In this document: positions 17,668 to 27,044 of the stretch, one piece after another
How the letters are laid out: each line of letters starts with the position of its first letter
Position numbering within the stretch: position 1 is the stretch's first letter
Origin: Actinomycetes bacterium
GTDB taxonomy: Bacteria; Actinomycetota; Acidimicrobiia; Acidimicrobiales; RAAP-2
NCBI GenBank assembly: GCA_021779855.1
Contig: JAJXZW010000009.1
Location: forward strand, 25,285-89,284
Length of the DNA: 64,000 bases
Direction of reading: 5' to 3'
The notes under the pieces: model-generated
Told to the model about the DNA's origin: nothing
Database searches by the model: none
The model's input: the letters and a program-made list of their open reading frames with translations, nothing else
Made by a program: the position numbers and the translations under genes

Positions 17668-18374
17668 TACTCCACCATCCCGAGGTAGTACTGACGGAGC
17701 CGCTCGTCGGCCGCGACGACCTCCGCGGGCGCGTCGGCCACGACGCTGCCGACGTTCAGTACGACGGCGTGGTGCGCGATGCGCAGGGCCGACGACGCGT
17801 TCTGCTCGACGAGGATGACGGTGAGGTCCTTGGTCGAGCACAGCTCGGCGACCGTCGCCATCAGCTGGGCCGTCACGAGCGGCGCGAGGCCGAGTGAGGG
17901 CTCGTCGAGCAGGAGGACCGACGGCCGGGCGATCAGCGCACGGGCCATGGCGAGCATCTGGCGCTCTCCGCCCGAGAGCTTGGCGGCGTGCTGCTTGCGC
18001 CGCTGGCCGAGCACCGGGAACGTCTCGTACTGCTGGGCGAGGCCCTCCTCGAGGGGCACCCGGGCCACGATCGCGCCGAGGCGGAGGTTCTCCTCGACGG
18101 TGAACTCGGCGATGACCCCGCGGCCCTCGGGCACGTGACCGACCCCCAGGCGCGCGATGTCCTCGGTTCTGCGGTGCGTGAGGACGCGCCCGTCGAGCGA
18201 CACGGTGCCGCTCTGGGGCGCGACGAGCCCGCTGATCGTGCGCAGCAGGGTCGTCTTGCCGGCCCCGTTGGCGCCGAGCACCGCGGTGATCCTGCCGGTC
18301 TCGGCGCGTAGCGACACCTCGCGCAGCGCGTAGATCGCCCCGAACGCCACGGTGAGCCGCTCGACGGCGATCAC
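17667..18374 (-). CDS. Branched-chain amino-acid ABC transporter ATP-binding protein (LivF-like)
   Basis: LGANGAGKTTLLRTISGL, LSGGERQMLAMARALIARPSVLLLDEPSLGLAP. Confidence 0.93.
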   Translation of the reverse strand: MIAVERLTVAFGAIYALREVSLRAETGRITAVLGANGAGKTTLLRTISGLVAPQSGTVSLDGRVLTHRRTEDIARLGVGHVPEGRGVIAEFTVEENLRLGAIVARVPLEEGLAQQYETFPVLGQRRKQHAAKLSGGERQMLAMARALIARPSVLLLDEPSLGLAPLVTAQLMATVAELCSTKDLTVILVEQNASSALRIAHHAVVLNVGSVVADAPAEVVAADERLRQYYLGMVE

Positions 18375-19147
18375 TCGCTCACCCCGAGGTAGGCCTCGAT
18401 GACCGCCTGGTTGTTGCGTACCTCGTTCGGGGTGCCGGTGGCGATGACCTGGCCGAAGTTGAGCACGACCAGCCGGTCGACCAGGGGCATCACGAACTCC
18501 ATGTTGTGCTCGACGAGGAGCACGCCCATCGTCTGGCGCAGCTCGACGATGTGCGCGGCGAATTCGTCGAGCTCGGCCTCGTCGAGGCCGGAGGCGGGCT
18601 CGTCGAGCATGAGGAGGCGGGGCGCGCCCATGAGCGCCCGGGCCAGGGCCACCTTCTTCGCCGTGCCGTAGGGGATGGTCGAGGGCAGGCGGTGGGCGAC
18701 CCCGGCGATGCCGAGGCGCTCGAGCATCGCCATCGCGTCGCGACGCAGCGCCTTCTCCGCGCGCGCGGCGCCCGGCAGGGACAGGAGGCTCGCGACCACG
18801 CCGCCGGACGGACGGCTCTGGCCCCCGGCCATGACGTTCTCGAGGACGCTGCAGCGAGAGAAGAGCCCGACGCCCTGCAGCGTCCTCGCCACGCCGACGC
18901 GCGCGAGCTCGTTGGGCCGGAGATTCGACGCGCCCCGGGCGGGGAAGCGCACGTGGCCCTCGGAGGGGCGCACGAAGCCGCAGGCGACGTTGAAGGCCGT
19001 CGTCTTGCCGGCGCCGTTGGGGCCGATGAGCCCGACGATCTCGCCCGAGGCGACGGCGAAGGAGACGTCGTCGAGCGCTCGCAGGCCTTCGAAGTGCACC
19101 GAGACGTGGTCGAACTCCAGTAGCGCCTCGACCCCCGCGTCAGTCAT
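18371..19147 (-). CDS. Branched-chain amino-acid ABC transporter ATP-binding protein (LivG-like)
   Basis: IGPNGAGKTTAFNVACGF, RTLQGVGLFSRCSVLENVMAG, LLMLDEPASGLDEAE. Confidence 0.93.
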   Translation of the reverse strand: MTDAGVEALLEFDHVSVHFEGLRALDDVSFAVASGEIVGLIGPNGAGKTTAFNVACGFVRPSEGHVRFPARGASNLRPNELARVGVARTLQGVGLFSRCSVLENVMAGGQSRPSGGVVASLLSLPGAARAEKALRRDAMAMLERLGIAGVAHRLPSTIPYGTAKKVALARALMGAPRLLMLDEPASGLDEAELDEFAAHIVELRQTMGVLLVEHNMEFVMPLVDRLVVLNFGQVIATGTPNEVRNNQAVIEAYLGVSE

Positions 19148-19198
19148 TGGGCGCCAAACTAGTCCGCGCGGCGGGACGTCTCGGTACGCGGGGCGGCG

Positions 19199-19630
19199 CT
19201 ACCCGATGACGCTCGCGCAGTGCCAGCACTTGGTGGCGGCCGCCGGCACGTCGCTCGAGAGGCACTCGGGGCAGGTCTTGGTGGGCGGGGGCGGCTCGGG
19301 CGCGCCGAAGACCGTGGTGCCGCGCCGGGCCATGAGGGCCCGGTAGGGCACGACGAGCACGAAGTACACGACCGCCATGAAGATGACGAAGTAGACGATC
19401 GCCGAGATGAAGGCGCCCAGGTTCACGACCTGGCCGTTGACCGTCCAGGCGAGCCCGGGCTTGGCCGGGTTGCCCGCGATGGAGTTGATGAGCGGGGTCA
19501 CGATGTTGCCGGTGAAGGCCGAGATGAGGTTGGAGAAGGCGAGCGCGACGACCAGCCCGAGCGCGACGACGATCAGGTCGCCGCGCATGAGGAAGTTCTT
19601 GAAGCCCTTGAGCACGGTGCCTCCGTCCAC
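19199..19630 (-). CDS. mscL: Large-conductance mechanosensitive channel with C-terminal CxxC..CxxC zinc-ribbon-like tail
   Basis: GFKNFLMRGDLIVVALGLVVALAFSNLISAFTGNIVTPLI; tail KTCPECLSSDVPAAATKCWHCASVIG. Confidence 0.93.
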   Translation of the reverse strand: MDGGTVLKGFKNFLMRGDLIVVALGLVVALAFSNLISAFTGNIVTPLINSIAGNPAKPGLAWTVNGQVVNLGAFISAIVYFVIFMAVVYFVLVVPYRALMARRGTTVFGAPEPPPPTKTCPECLSSDVPAAATKCWHCASVIG

Positions 19631-19675
19631 GATGGTGAGCCCGACTCTATTGGGCCCGCGCGCGCCGCGCCGGCG

Positions 19676-20062
19676 CTAGGGGCTCGCCACGAGCGCCGAC
19701 ACCGTGGCGACGATCTCCTCGGCGCTGGCGCCCGGCCCCAGCACGGCGGCGACGCCCGCCTCGCGCAGGAGGGGCACGTCGTCGGGCGGCACGATGCCCC
19801 CCACGACGACCGGGATCGACGAGCCGCGCTCGCGCAGCGCCGCCACGACGAGGGGGGCGAGGGTGAGGTGGGCGCCCGAGAGCATCGAGACGCCGACCAC
19901 GTCGACGTCTTCGTCGATCGCCGAGGCGGCCACCGACGCGGGCGTCTGGAAGAGCCCGGTGTAGACCACCTCCATGCCGGCGTCGCGCAGGATCCGCGCG
20001 ACGACCTTCACCCCACGGTCGTGGCCGTCGAGGCCGACCTTGGCCACGAGCACCCGGCTCAC
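19676..20062 (-). CDS. Methylmalonyl-CoA mutase-type cobalamin-binding subunit
   Basis: [41 protein letters not shown] (DGHDRG B12 motif); GTG start overlaps the stop of the large-subunit gene. Confidence 0.92.
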   Translation of the reverse strand: MSRVLVAKVGLDGHDRGVKVVARILRDAGMEVVYTGLFQTPASVAASAIDEDVDVVGVSMLSGAHLTLAPLVVAALRERGSSIPVVVGGIVPPDDVPLLREAGVAAVLGPGASAEEIVATVSALVASP

Positions 20063-21699
20063 AGCGTGGGCACCTCGACGTAGCGTCCGAACACCCCGGC
20101 CAGGGTCGCCATCATCTCGCCGACCGTGGCGTAGGCGCGGGCCGCATCGATGAGGGCCGGCATCAGGTTGACCGAGGTGTCGGCGGCGTCCTCGCGCAGC
20201 CGGGCGAGGGCCTTGGCGACCTGCTCGGCGTCGCGGCTCGCGCGCACCGCCTCGAGGCGCTCGCGCTGGCGCCGCTCGTCGGCGTCGGTGATCCGGAGGA
20301 TCTCGAGGTCCTCCGCCTCGTTGCCCTCGGTGAAGGCGTTCACCCCCACGACCAGGCGCTCCTCGGTGTTGAGGGTCCGCTCGAGCTCGTAGGCCGAATC
20401 GGCGATGCGCCCCTGGAACCAGTTCTCCTCGATGCCCCGGATGCAGCCCTCGAGCATCGAGCCGTCCCCGAGGCTCGCCACGTGGGCGAAGATCTCCTCG
20501 GCCTGGCGCTCGAGCTCGTCGGTCAGGCTCTCGACGAACCACGAGCCCCCCAGGGGGTCGGCGACGTGGGCGACGTTGGTCTCGTGGGCGATCACCTGCT
20601 GCGTGCGCAGGGCGATGCGCGCCGCCTTCTCCGAGGGTAGGGCCAGGGCCTCGTCCAAGGAGTTCGTGTGCAGGCTCTGGGTCCCGCCGAGCACCCCGGC
20701 GAGTGCCTCTATCGCGGTGCGCGCGACGTTGACCTCGGGCTGCTGGGCGGTGAGCGAGACCCCGGCCGTCTGGGTGTGGAAGCGCAGCTGCCAGCTGCGC
20801 TCGTCGGCGGCCCCGTAGTGCTCGCGCATCCAACGGGCCCAGAGGCGCCGGGCGGCCCGGTACTTGGCGACCTCTTCGAAGAAGTCGATGTGGGCGTTGA
20901 AGAAGAACGACAGCCGCGGGGCGACGGCGTCGACGGCGAGGCCGGCCTCGCGGGCCAGCTCGACGTAGGCGAAGCCGTTGGCCAGCGTGAAGGCCAGCTC
21001 CTCGGCGGCCGTGGAGCCCGCCTCGCGGATGTGGTAGCCGGAGATCGAGATCGAGTTCCACTTGGGCATCTCGGCCGCGGTGAAGGCCATGGTGTCGCGC
21101 ACCAGGCGCATCGAGGGCCGGGGTGGGAAGACGAACTCCTTCTGGGCCTGGTACTCCTTCAAGATGTCGTTCTGGAGCGTGCCGCCGAGGCGCTCGCGCG
21201 GCACCCCGGCCGACTCGGCGTGGGCGACGAACAGGGCGAGCAGCACCGCGGCCGGGGCGTTGATGGTCATCGAGGTGGTGATGGCCGAGAGGTCGATCCC
21301 CGCGAAGAGGTCGTGGACGTCGGCGAGGGAGTCGATGGCCACCCCGCAGCGCCCGACCTCGCCCAGGGCCATCGGGTCGTCCGAGTCGAGCCCGAGCAGG
21401 GTGGGCATGTCGAAGGCCGTCGAGAGCCCGGTGCCCCCGGCGGCGATGATCTCGCGGAAGCGCCGGTTGGTGTCGAGCGCGGTGCCGAAGCCCGCGAACA
21501 TGCGCATCGTCCACAGCCGGGTGCGGTACATCGAGGCGTGGATGCCCCGGGTGTAGGGGAACAGGCCCGGGTACTCGCCCGCGGGCGGGCCGTAGACGGG
21601 TTCGAGCGGGACCCCCGAGAGGGTGGTGAAGCGGGCCCGGCGGATGGGGGCACGCTCGTAGAGGTGGGCCCAGGCCTCGGCGTTGCTCGTCGTCGCCAC
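20059..21699 (-). CDS. Methylmalonyl-CoA mutase-type large (catalytic) subunit
   Basis: [84 protein letters not shown]. Confidence 0.92.
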   Translation of the reverse strand: MATTSNAEAWAHLYERAPIRRARFTTLSGVPLEPVYGPPAGEYPGLFPYTRGIHASMYRTRLWTMRMFAGFGTALDTNRRFREIIAAGGTGLSTAFDMPTLLGLDSDDPMALGEVGRCGVAIDSLADVHDLFAGIDLSAITTSMTINAPAAVLLALFVAHAESAGVPRERLGGTLQNDILKEYQAQKEFVFPPRPSMRLVRDTMAFTAAEMPKWNSISISGYHIREAGSTAAEELAFTLANGFAYVELAREAGLAVDAVAPRLSFFFNAHIDFFEEVAKYRAARRLWARWMREHYGAADERSWQLRFHTQTAGVSLTAQQPEVNVARTAIEALAGVLGGTQSLHTNSLDEALALPSEKAARIALRTQQVIAHETNVAHVADPLGGSWFVESLTDELERQAEEIFAHVASLGDGSMLEGCIRGIEENWFQGRIADSAYELERTLNTEERLVVGVNAFTEGNEAEDLEILRITDADERRQRERLEAVRASRDAEQVAKALARLREDAADTSVNLMPALIDAARAYATVGEMMATLAGVFGRYVEVPTL

Positions 21700-21751
21700 T
21701 CTGCGACCTCCTTGTCGGCCGCATCCAGCATAGGGTCGGGCCCCGGGCGGC

Positions 21752-23251
21752 TCAGGCCGAGGGGTCGGCGATCTCCAGGGCCAGCAGCGGGGCGGAGGCC
21801 TTGTTGAGGCACTCGAGGTACTCGGCCGGCCCGCGGCTGTCGGCCACGACGCCGCCGCCGGCCTGGACCGTGGCCCAGCCGTCGGCGAGCGCCACCGTGC
21901 GGATGGTGATCGCGAAGTCGGCGTTGCCCGAGAGGGCGAAGTAGCCCACCGCCCCGCCGTAGGGACCCCGGTAGGTGGGCTCGAACTCGTCGATGATCTC
22001 CATCGCGCGCACCTTGGGCGCGCCCGAGAGCGTGCCGGCCGGGAAGACCGCGTCGAAGGCGTCGAAGGCGTCGAGACCCGCGCGGAGCCGGCCGTCGACG
22101 TGGCTCACCAGGTGCATGAGGTGGCTGAAGCGTTCGACGTGGGCCAGCTGCTCGACTCGCACGGAGCCGGTCTCGGCGACCTTGCCGATGTCGTTGCGCC
22201 CGAGGTCGACGAGCATGACGTGCTCGGCGACCTCCTTCTCGTCGGTGAGGACCTCGGCCTCGAGTGCCCGGTCCTCCTCCTCGGTCGCCCCGCGGGGGCG
22301 GGTGCCGGCGATGGGCCGGGTCGAGACGACCCCGTCGTGGACGCGCACGAGCATCTCGGGGCTCGCCCCGACGAGCTGGCGCTCGCCGGTGTCGATCAGG
22401 TACATGTACGGCGAGGGGTTGAGGGCGCGCAGCACCCGGTAGAGGGTGAGCGGGTCGACCCGGGTCGGGCGGCGGAACTGCTGGCTCGGCACCACCTGGA
22501 AGACGTCGCCGTCCTCGATGTAGGCGCGGGCCCGCTCGACGACGGCCTCGTAGTGCTCGGGCGTGAAGTTCGAGAGGCGGGCCGCGATCTCGCGCACGGG
22601 GATCGATGAGCTGCGGTCGGGCGCCGTCGCCACCAGGCGCTCGGTGAGGGCGTCGGGCGTCGGCGCGGGGGCGAGGAGGGCGTCGACGAGCTCGGTCAGG
22701 CGCGCGCGCGCGTCGCGGTAGCTCTGCCCGGGTCGGTCCCCGACGACGGCGAGCGCGACGACGGTCGTGGAGTGGCGCAGGTGGTCGCAGACCAGCATCG
22801 CCCCGGGGAAGCCGAAGTCGACCTCGGGCCACGGGGGCTGGCCGGGGTGGCCCGGGAGGCGCTCGAGGCGGCGCACGTGGTCGTAGCTGACGTACCCGAC
22901 GGCCCCGCCGAGGAGGTCGGGCAGTCCCGGGGTGGGGGCGACGCGGTAGCGCCCGAGCCGGGCGCGCAGCTCGGCCAGCGGCGAGGGGGCGCTCGGGGCG
23001 TCCTCGCCCGCGACGGCCGTCGCGCCGCCGCCGACGGTGAGTCGCCAGAGCCGGTCGAGGCCCACGAAGGAGTACCGGCCGGTCGTCTCGGCGAGGGCCG
23101 CGCTCTCGAGCAGGAAGAAGGCCCGCCCGCGGAGCCGGTCGTAGAGGGTGACGGGCGTCTCGCGGTCGAGCTGGAGGGTGGCGGTGAGCGGGATGACGTT
23201 GTAGCCCGCGGCGACCAGCTCGTCGAAGCCGGCCCTCGTGAGCGTCTCCAC
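21752..23251 (-). CDS. trpE: Anthranilate synthase component I
   Basis: [89 protein letters not shown]. Confidence 0.95.
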   Translation of the reverse strand: METLTRAGFDELVAAGYNVIPLTATLQLDRETPVTLYDRLRGRAFFLLESAALAETTGRYSFVGLDRLWRLTVGGGATAVAGEDAPSAPSPLAELRARLGRYRVAPTPGLPDLLGGAVGYVSYDHVRRLERLPGHPGQPPWPEVDFGFPGAMLVCDHLRHSTTVVALAVVGDRPGQSYRDARARLTELVDALLAPAPTPDALTERLVATAPDRSSSIPVREIAARLSNFTPEHYEAVVERARAYIEDGDVFQVVPSQQFRRPTRVDPLTLYRVLRALNPSPYMYLIDTGERQLVGASPEMLVRVHDGVVSTRPIAGTRPRGATEEEDRALEAEVLTDEKEVAEHVMLVDLGRNDIGKVAETGSVRVEQLAHVERFSHLMHLVSHVDGRLRAGLDAFDAFDAVFPAGTLSGAPKVRAMEIIDEFEPTYRGPYGGAVGYFALSGNADFAITIRTVALADGWATVQAGGGVVADSRGPAEYLECLNKASAPLLALEIADPSA

Positions 23252-23286
23252 GTCGAGAGGTTAACCACCGGCCGTAGGATCGTCCG
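23252..23286. promoter_or_regulatory. 35-bp divergent intergenic with back-to-back -10-like hexamers for trpE and trpG
   Basis: minus TAACCT (23263..23258) 6 nt before the trpE GTG; plus TAGGAT (23275..23280) 6 nt before the trpG ATG. Confidence 0.6.
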
Positions 23287-23952
23287 ATGGACGCTCCCGC
23301 GCGCGTGCTCGTGGTCGACAACTACGACTCGTTCGTCTACAACGTCGTCCAGTACCTCGGCGAGCTCGGCGCCACGACGGTCGTCGCGCGCAACGACGCG
23401 GTCGCCCCCGAGGACCTCGAGGGGCTCGGGGTCGCCGGCGTCGTCCTCTCGCCGGGTCCCGGCCACCCGCGGGCCGCGGGCTGCGACGTGGCGATGGTCC
23501 GCCACTGCCTCGGCCAGCGGATCCCGCTGCTCGGGATCTGCCTGGGCCACCAGGCGATCGCCGAGGCCCTGGGCGGTCGGGTCGTCCACGCGCCCCAGCT
23601 CGTCCACGGCCGCGCGAGCGTGGTCGCGCACGACGGCGAGGGGCTCTTCCGGGGTGTCGCCGACCCGCTGGTCGTGGGTCGCTACCACTCGCTGGTCGTC
23701 GACGCCGACTCGCTGCCCGAAGGGCTCGAGGTCAGCGCGCGTGCGGACGGGCTCGTCATGGGAATCCGCCACCGGCGCGCCCCGATCGAGGGCGTCCAGT
23801 TCCACCCCGAGTCCGTGCTGACCCAGGACGGCCACCTGATGCTCGCCAACTGGCTCGAGGCGATCGGCGTGGCCGGCGCGCGCGAGAGGGCGGCGACGCG
23901 CGCCCGCCGGGCCGAGTCGGTGCGCGCGGTACTGCCCGGGCCCGGGCGCTAG
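23287..23952 (+). CDS. trpG: Anthranilate/aminodeoxychorismate synthase component II (glutamine amidotransferase)
   Basis: VVDNYDSFVYNVVQYLGELG, LSPGPGHP, LLGICLGHQAIAEALGG, VQFHPESVLT. Confidence 0.93.
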   Translation: MDAPARVLVVDNYDSFVYNVVQYLGELGATTVVARNDAVAPEDLEGLGVAGVVLSPGPGHPRAAGCDVAMVRHCLGQRIPLLGICLGHQAIAEALGGRVVHAPQLVHGRASVVAHDGEGLFRGVADPLVVGRYHSLVVDADSLPEGLEVSARADGLVMGIRHRRAPIEGVQFHPESVLTQDGHLMLANWLEAIGVAGARERAATRARRAESVRAVLPGPGR

Positions 23953-24683
23953 TCGAACGCGCCGCCGACGCCCACCCGAGTCTCGAGCGCCCCGTCGGCG
24001 CCGCGCTCGACGCGGTAGGCGGCCGGGCCGCTCTCCCGGGCGAACTCGAAGTCGGCGACGACGCGCGTGGCGACGTCGCCCTCGTACCACAGACCCACGT
24101 GGTCGTCGGTGGCGTAGCTCGTCGGCAGCGAACCGTCGGCGACGAGGCGCTGGAGGAGCGGACGGCGCTGGGCCTCGGAGTCGTAGTGCACGCCGTTGCC
24201 GTAGGGCACGAGGGCGAGGCCGTCGTAGACCGGGGCGAGGGTGGGGCCGAAGGAGTCGGTCGGTCCGCCCACGTGCCAGCAGACCGACCCGGCCGAGACC
24301 CCGCCCAGGATGACGCCGCGCTCCCACGCCTCGCGCAGGGCCGCGTCGACCTGGTGCAGGCGCCACAGGGCCAGCAGGTTCGCGACCGAGCCCCCGCCGA
24401 CCCAGACGAGGTCGCACCCGCCCAGGCGCTCGACGGGGTCGGCCGAGGGCTGGGGGAAGACCCGGAACCAGGTGACGTCGCAGCCGACGGCGGCGAACGC
24501 CTCGAAACTCAGCGCGTAACTCGAGGGCGGGTCGCCCGCGGCCGTCTCGAGCAGGCACACCCGGGGGCGCGTCTTGCCGGTGGCGGCGAGCGCGTCGAGG
24601 ACCATCGCGCCCAGGCGCACCGTCCCCTGGGTCGGGCCCGGGATCCAGCCGCCGGAGGTCGCGAGGATGCGTCGGGTCGTCAC
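23949..24683 (-). CDS. Peptidase E-like (S51 family) protein
   Basis: CDLVWVGGGSVANLLALWRLH..GVILGGVSAGSVCWH. Confidence 0.85.
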   Translation of the reverse strand: MTTRRILATSGGWIPGPTQGTVRLGAMVLDALAATGKTRPRVCLLETAAGDPPSSYALSFEAFAAVGCDVTWFRVFPQPSADPVERLGGCDLVWVGGGSVANLLALWRLHQVDAALREAWERGVILGGVSAGSVCWHVGGPTDSFGPTLAPVYDGLALVPYGNGVHYDSEAQRRPLLQRLVADGSLPTSYATDDHVGLWYEGDVATRVVADFEFARESGPAAYRVERGADGALETRVGVGGAFD

Positions 24684-24737
24684 GGGAACGTTCTAGCGGA
24701 CGGGTGCCTGCGTAGGATGCGTCGAGGAAGGAGGGCC

Positions 24738-25937
24738 ATGGCCGATACGATCACCGACCTCGACGCGCGCATCGACGCGCTGCTCGCCGAGGTCCCCCCG
24801 CACGCGAGCGACCCGGTCGCCTTCCTCGGCGCACAGTTCGACCGGGGCCTCGCCTGGGTCCACTTCCCGGTGGGCTGCGGCGGCCTCGGGGGCAGCCCGG
24901 CCGACCAGCAGCACGCCATGGTCCGGCTCTTGAACGCCGGTGCGCCGACGGCCATGCTGCGCAACGTCATCGGCTACGGCATGGTCGCCCCGACCATCGT
25001 CGTGCACGGCACCGAGGAGCAGAAGGGCCGCTTCTTGCGCCCGCTGTTCACCGGTGAGGAGGTGTGGTGCCAGCTCTTCAGCGAGCCGGGTGCCGGGTCG
25101 GACGTCGCCAGCCTCGCCACCCGGGCCGAGCGCGACGGCGACGAGTGGCTCCTCAACGGCCAGAAGGTCTGGACGACTCTCGCCCACGTGGCGAGCTACG
25201 GGCTGATCATCGCGCGCACCGATCCCGACCAGCCCAAGCACCGGGGGATCACCGCCTTCCTCGTGGACATGCGCGCGCCCGGGGTCGAGGTCCGCCCCCT
25301 CTACCAGGCGACGGGCGAGGCGGAGTTCAACGAGTGCTTCTTCACCGACGCCCGGGTGCCCGACACCCGGCGCCTCGGCGGGGTGGGGGAGGGCTGGACC
25401 GTCGCCATCACGACGCTGATGAACGAGCGCGTCTCGATCGGCGGCGGCGTCCCGCCGCGTGACTCGGGGTTGATCGGCCAGGCCGTCGGCCTGTGGCGCG
25501 AGCGCTGGGCCGGGCGCGCCGACCCCCACGCGCGTTCCGTGCGCGCCCGGGTCCTCGAGGCCTGGGTCCGCGCCGAGGTGTCGCGGCTCACGAACTGGCG
25601 CGCGAGCGACCTGCGCGACGCCGGGACCCCGGGACCCGAGGGCTCGGTCGCGAAGCTCGCCTCGGCCGAGGGGAACCAGCGCCTGAGCGAACTGTGCGTC
25701 GACCTGCTCGGGGCCGAGGGCATGCTCTACGGCTCGGCCTACCCCCTGGTGCGCCCCACCGAGACGAGCTACGCCAGCGGCGACGTGCGCAAGGTCTTCA
25801 TCCGCTCGCGGGCGAACTCCATCGAGGGCGGCACGAGCGAGGTGATGCGCAACATCATCGGCGAGCGCGTGCTCGGCCTGGCGGCCGAGCCGCGCGCCGA
25901 CAAGGGCGTCGCCTGGAAGGACGTGCCCCGGGGCTAG
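24738..25937 (+). CDS. Acyl-CoA dehydrogenase
   Basis: QLFSEPGAGSDVASLATRAERDGDEWLLNGQKVWTTLAHVASYGLIIARTD; ..RANSIEGGTSEVMRNIIGERVLGL; RBS gaaggagg before ATG 24738. Confidence 0.93.
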   Translation: MADTITDLDARIDALLAEVPPHASDPVAFLGAQFDRGLAWVHFPVGCGGLGGSPADQQHAMVRLLNAGAPTAMLRNVIGYGMVAPTIVVHGTEEQKGRFLRPLFTGEEVWCQLFSEPGAGSDVASLATRAERDGDEWLLNGQKVWTTLAHVASYGLIIARTDPDQPKHRGITAFLVDMRAPGVEVRPLYQATGEAEFNECFFTDARVPDTRRLGGVGEGWTVAITTLMNERVSIGGGVPPRDSGLIGQAVGLWRERWAGRADPHARSVRARVLEAWVRAEVSRLTNWRASDLRDAGTPGPEGSVAKLASAEGNQRLSELCVDLLGAEGMLYGSAYPLVRPTETSYASGDVRKVFIRSRANSIEGGTSEVMRNIIGERVLGLAAEPRADKGVAWKDVPRG

Positions 25938-25950
25938 GCCCGGGCGAACC

Positions 25951-26421
25951 GTGGACCCCGCCGCCGTCGCCGACTACCGGGCCGCCACCGAGGAGTTCCT
26001 CGCGGCGGCCTCGACGGCCGACGCGGCCCGCCTCGACCGCCGCGAGCGGGGCGGCTGGAGCGCGCGCCAGGTGATCCACCACGTCGCGGACGCCGAGGCG
26101 CAGTCCTACGCTCGCCTGCGCCGGCTGCTCGCCGAGCCCGGGACCCTCATCCAGGGTTACGACGAGAGCGCCTGGGCCGCGTGCCCGGCGCTCGGCTACG
26201 GGGAGCTGCCCGTCGGCCCCGCCCTCGAGGTCATCCGCGCGCTGCGTGCCTCGACGGCCGACCTGCTCGAGCGCCTCTCGCCCGCCGACCTCGCCCTCGA
26301 GGGCCGCCACTCCGAGTCGGGCGCCTACGGCGTGGCGACGTGGCTCGAGACCTACACCCGTCACCCCCGTGAGCACGCCCGCCAGCTCGCCGAGGCGCTG
26401 GCCGCCCCCGAGCGGCGCTAG
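25951..26421 (+). CDS. DinB-like/maleylpyruvate isomerase-type metal-binding domain protein
   Basis: GGWSARQVIHHVADAEAQSYARLRRLL..ETYTRHPREHARQLAEAL. Confidence 0.78.
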   Translation: MDPAAVADYRAATEEFLAAASTADAARLDRRERGGWSARQVIHHVADAEAQSYARLRRLLAEPGTLIQGYDESAWAACPALGYGELPVGPALEVIRALRASTADLLERLSPADLALEGRHSESGAYGVATWLETYTRHPREHARQLAEALAAPERR

Positions 26422-27020
26422 TCGAAGACCGGATCGAGGGTCCGGCTGCGCTTGAGCTCGTAGAAGCCCGGGGTCGCCATCACCGCGAGGACCCCGTCGA
26501 GCAGCCGGCCCGCGGCCTCGCCCTTGGGCGCCGGGGTGACGACGGGCCCGAAGACGGCCTGGCCGGCCACGTGGATGACCGGCGTGCCGACCTCGTAGCC
26601 GACGGGCTCCATGCCCGCGGCGTGGCTCGCGCGCAGGGCCTCGTCGTAGGCGGCGGTGGTGGCCGCCTCGGCGAGGTCCGCCTCGAGGCCGGCGTCGGCG
26701 AGCGCCCCGGCGATGACCGCGGCGCGGTCCTTCTGCCCGCCGGGGTGGATGCGCGCGCCCATGGCCGAGTAGAGGGGCTCGACGACCCCGGCGCCGTGAC
26801 GCTGCTCGGCCGCGACCAGCACGCGCACCGGGCCCCAGCCGTCGTCGAGGAAGGCCCGGTAGTCGGCGGGCAGGTCGCGGCCCTCGTTGAGCACCGAGAG
26901 GCTCATCACGTGGAAGGCGACCTCGACGTCGCGCACGGTGGTCGCCTCGAGCAGCCACCGGGAGGTGAGCCACGCCCAGGGGCAGAGGGGGTCGACCCAG
27001 AGGTCAACGCGGTCGGTCAT
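26418..27020 (-). CDS. DsbA-family protein resembling mycothiol-dependent nitroreductase (Rv2466c type)
   Basis: DLWVDPLCPWAWLTSRWLLEA..VAFHVMSLSVLNEGRDL..GTPVIHVAGQAVFGPVVTPAP. Confidence 0.82.
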   Translation of the reverse strand: MTDRVDLWVDPLCPWAWLTSRWLLEATTVRDVEVAFHVMSLSVLNEGRDLPADYRAFLDDGWGPVRVLVAAEQRHGAGVVEPLYSAMGARIHPGGQKDRAAVIAGALADAGLEADLAEAATTAAYDEALRASHAAGMEPVGYEVGTPVIHVAGQAVFGPVVTPAPKGEAAGRLLDGVLAVMATPGFYELKRSRTLDPVFD

Positions 27021-27044
27021 GGGGGGAACCTCGCTCGTCGGGTG

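Noticed and set aside
19676-21724. 682-aa minus ORF spanning the mutase region as one protein
   Set aside because: Only its last 128 residues (B12-binding subunit) are real; the rest is an alternate frame of the large subunit.
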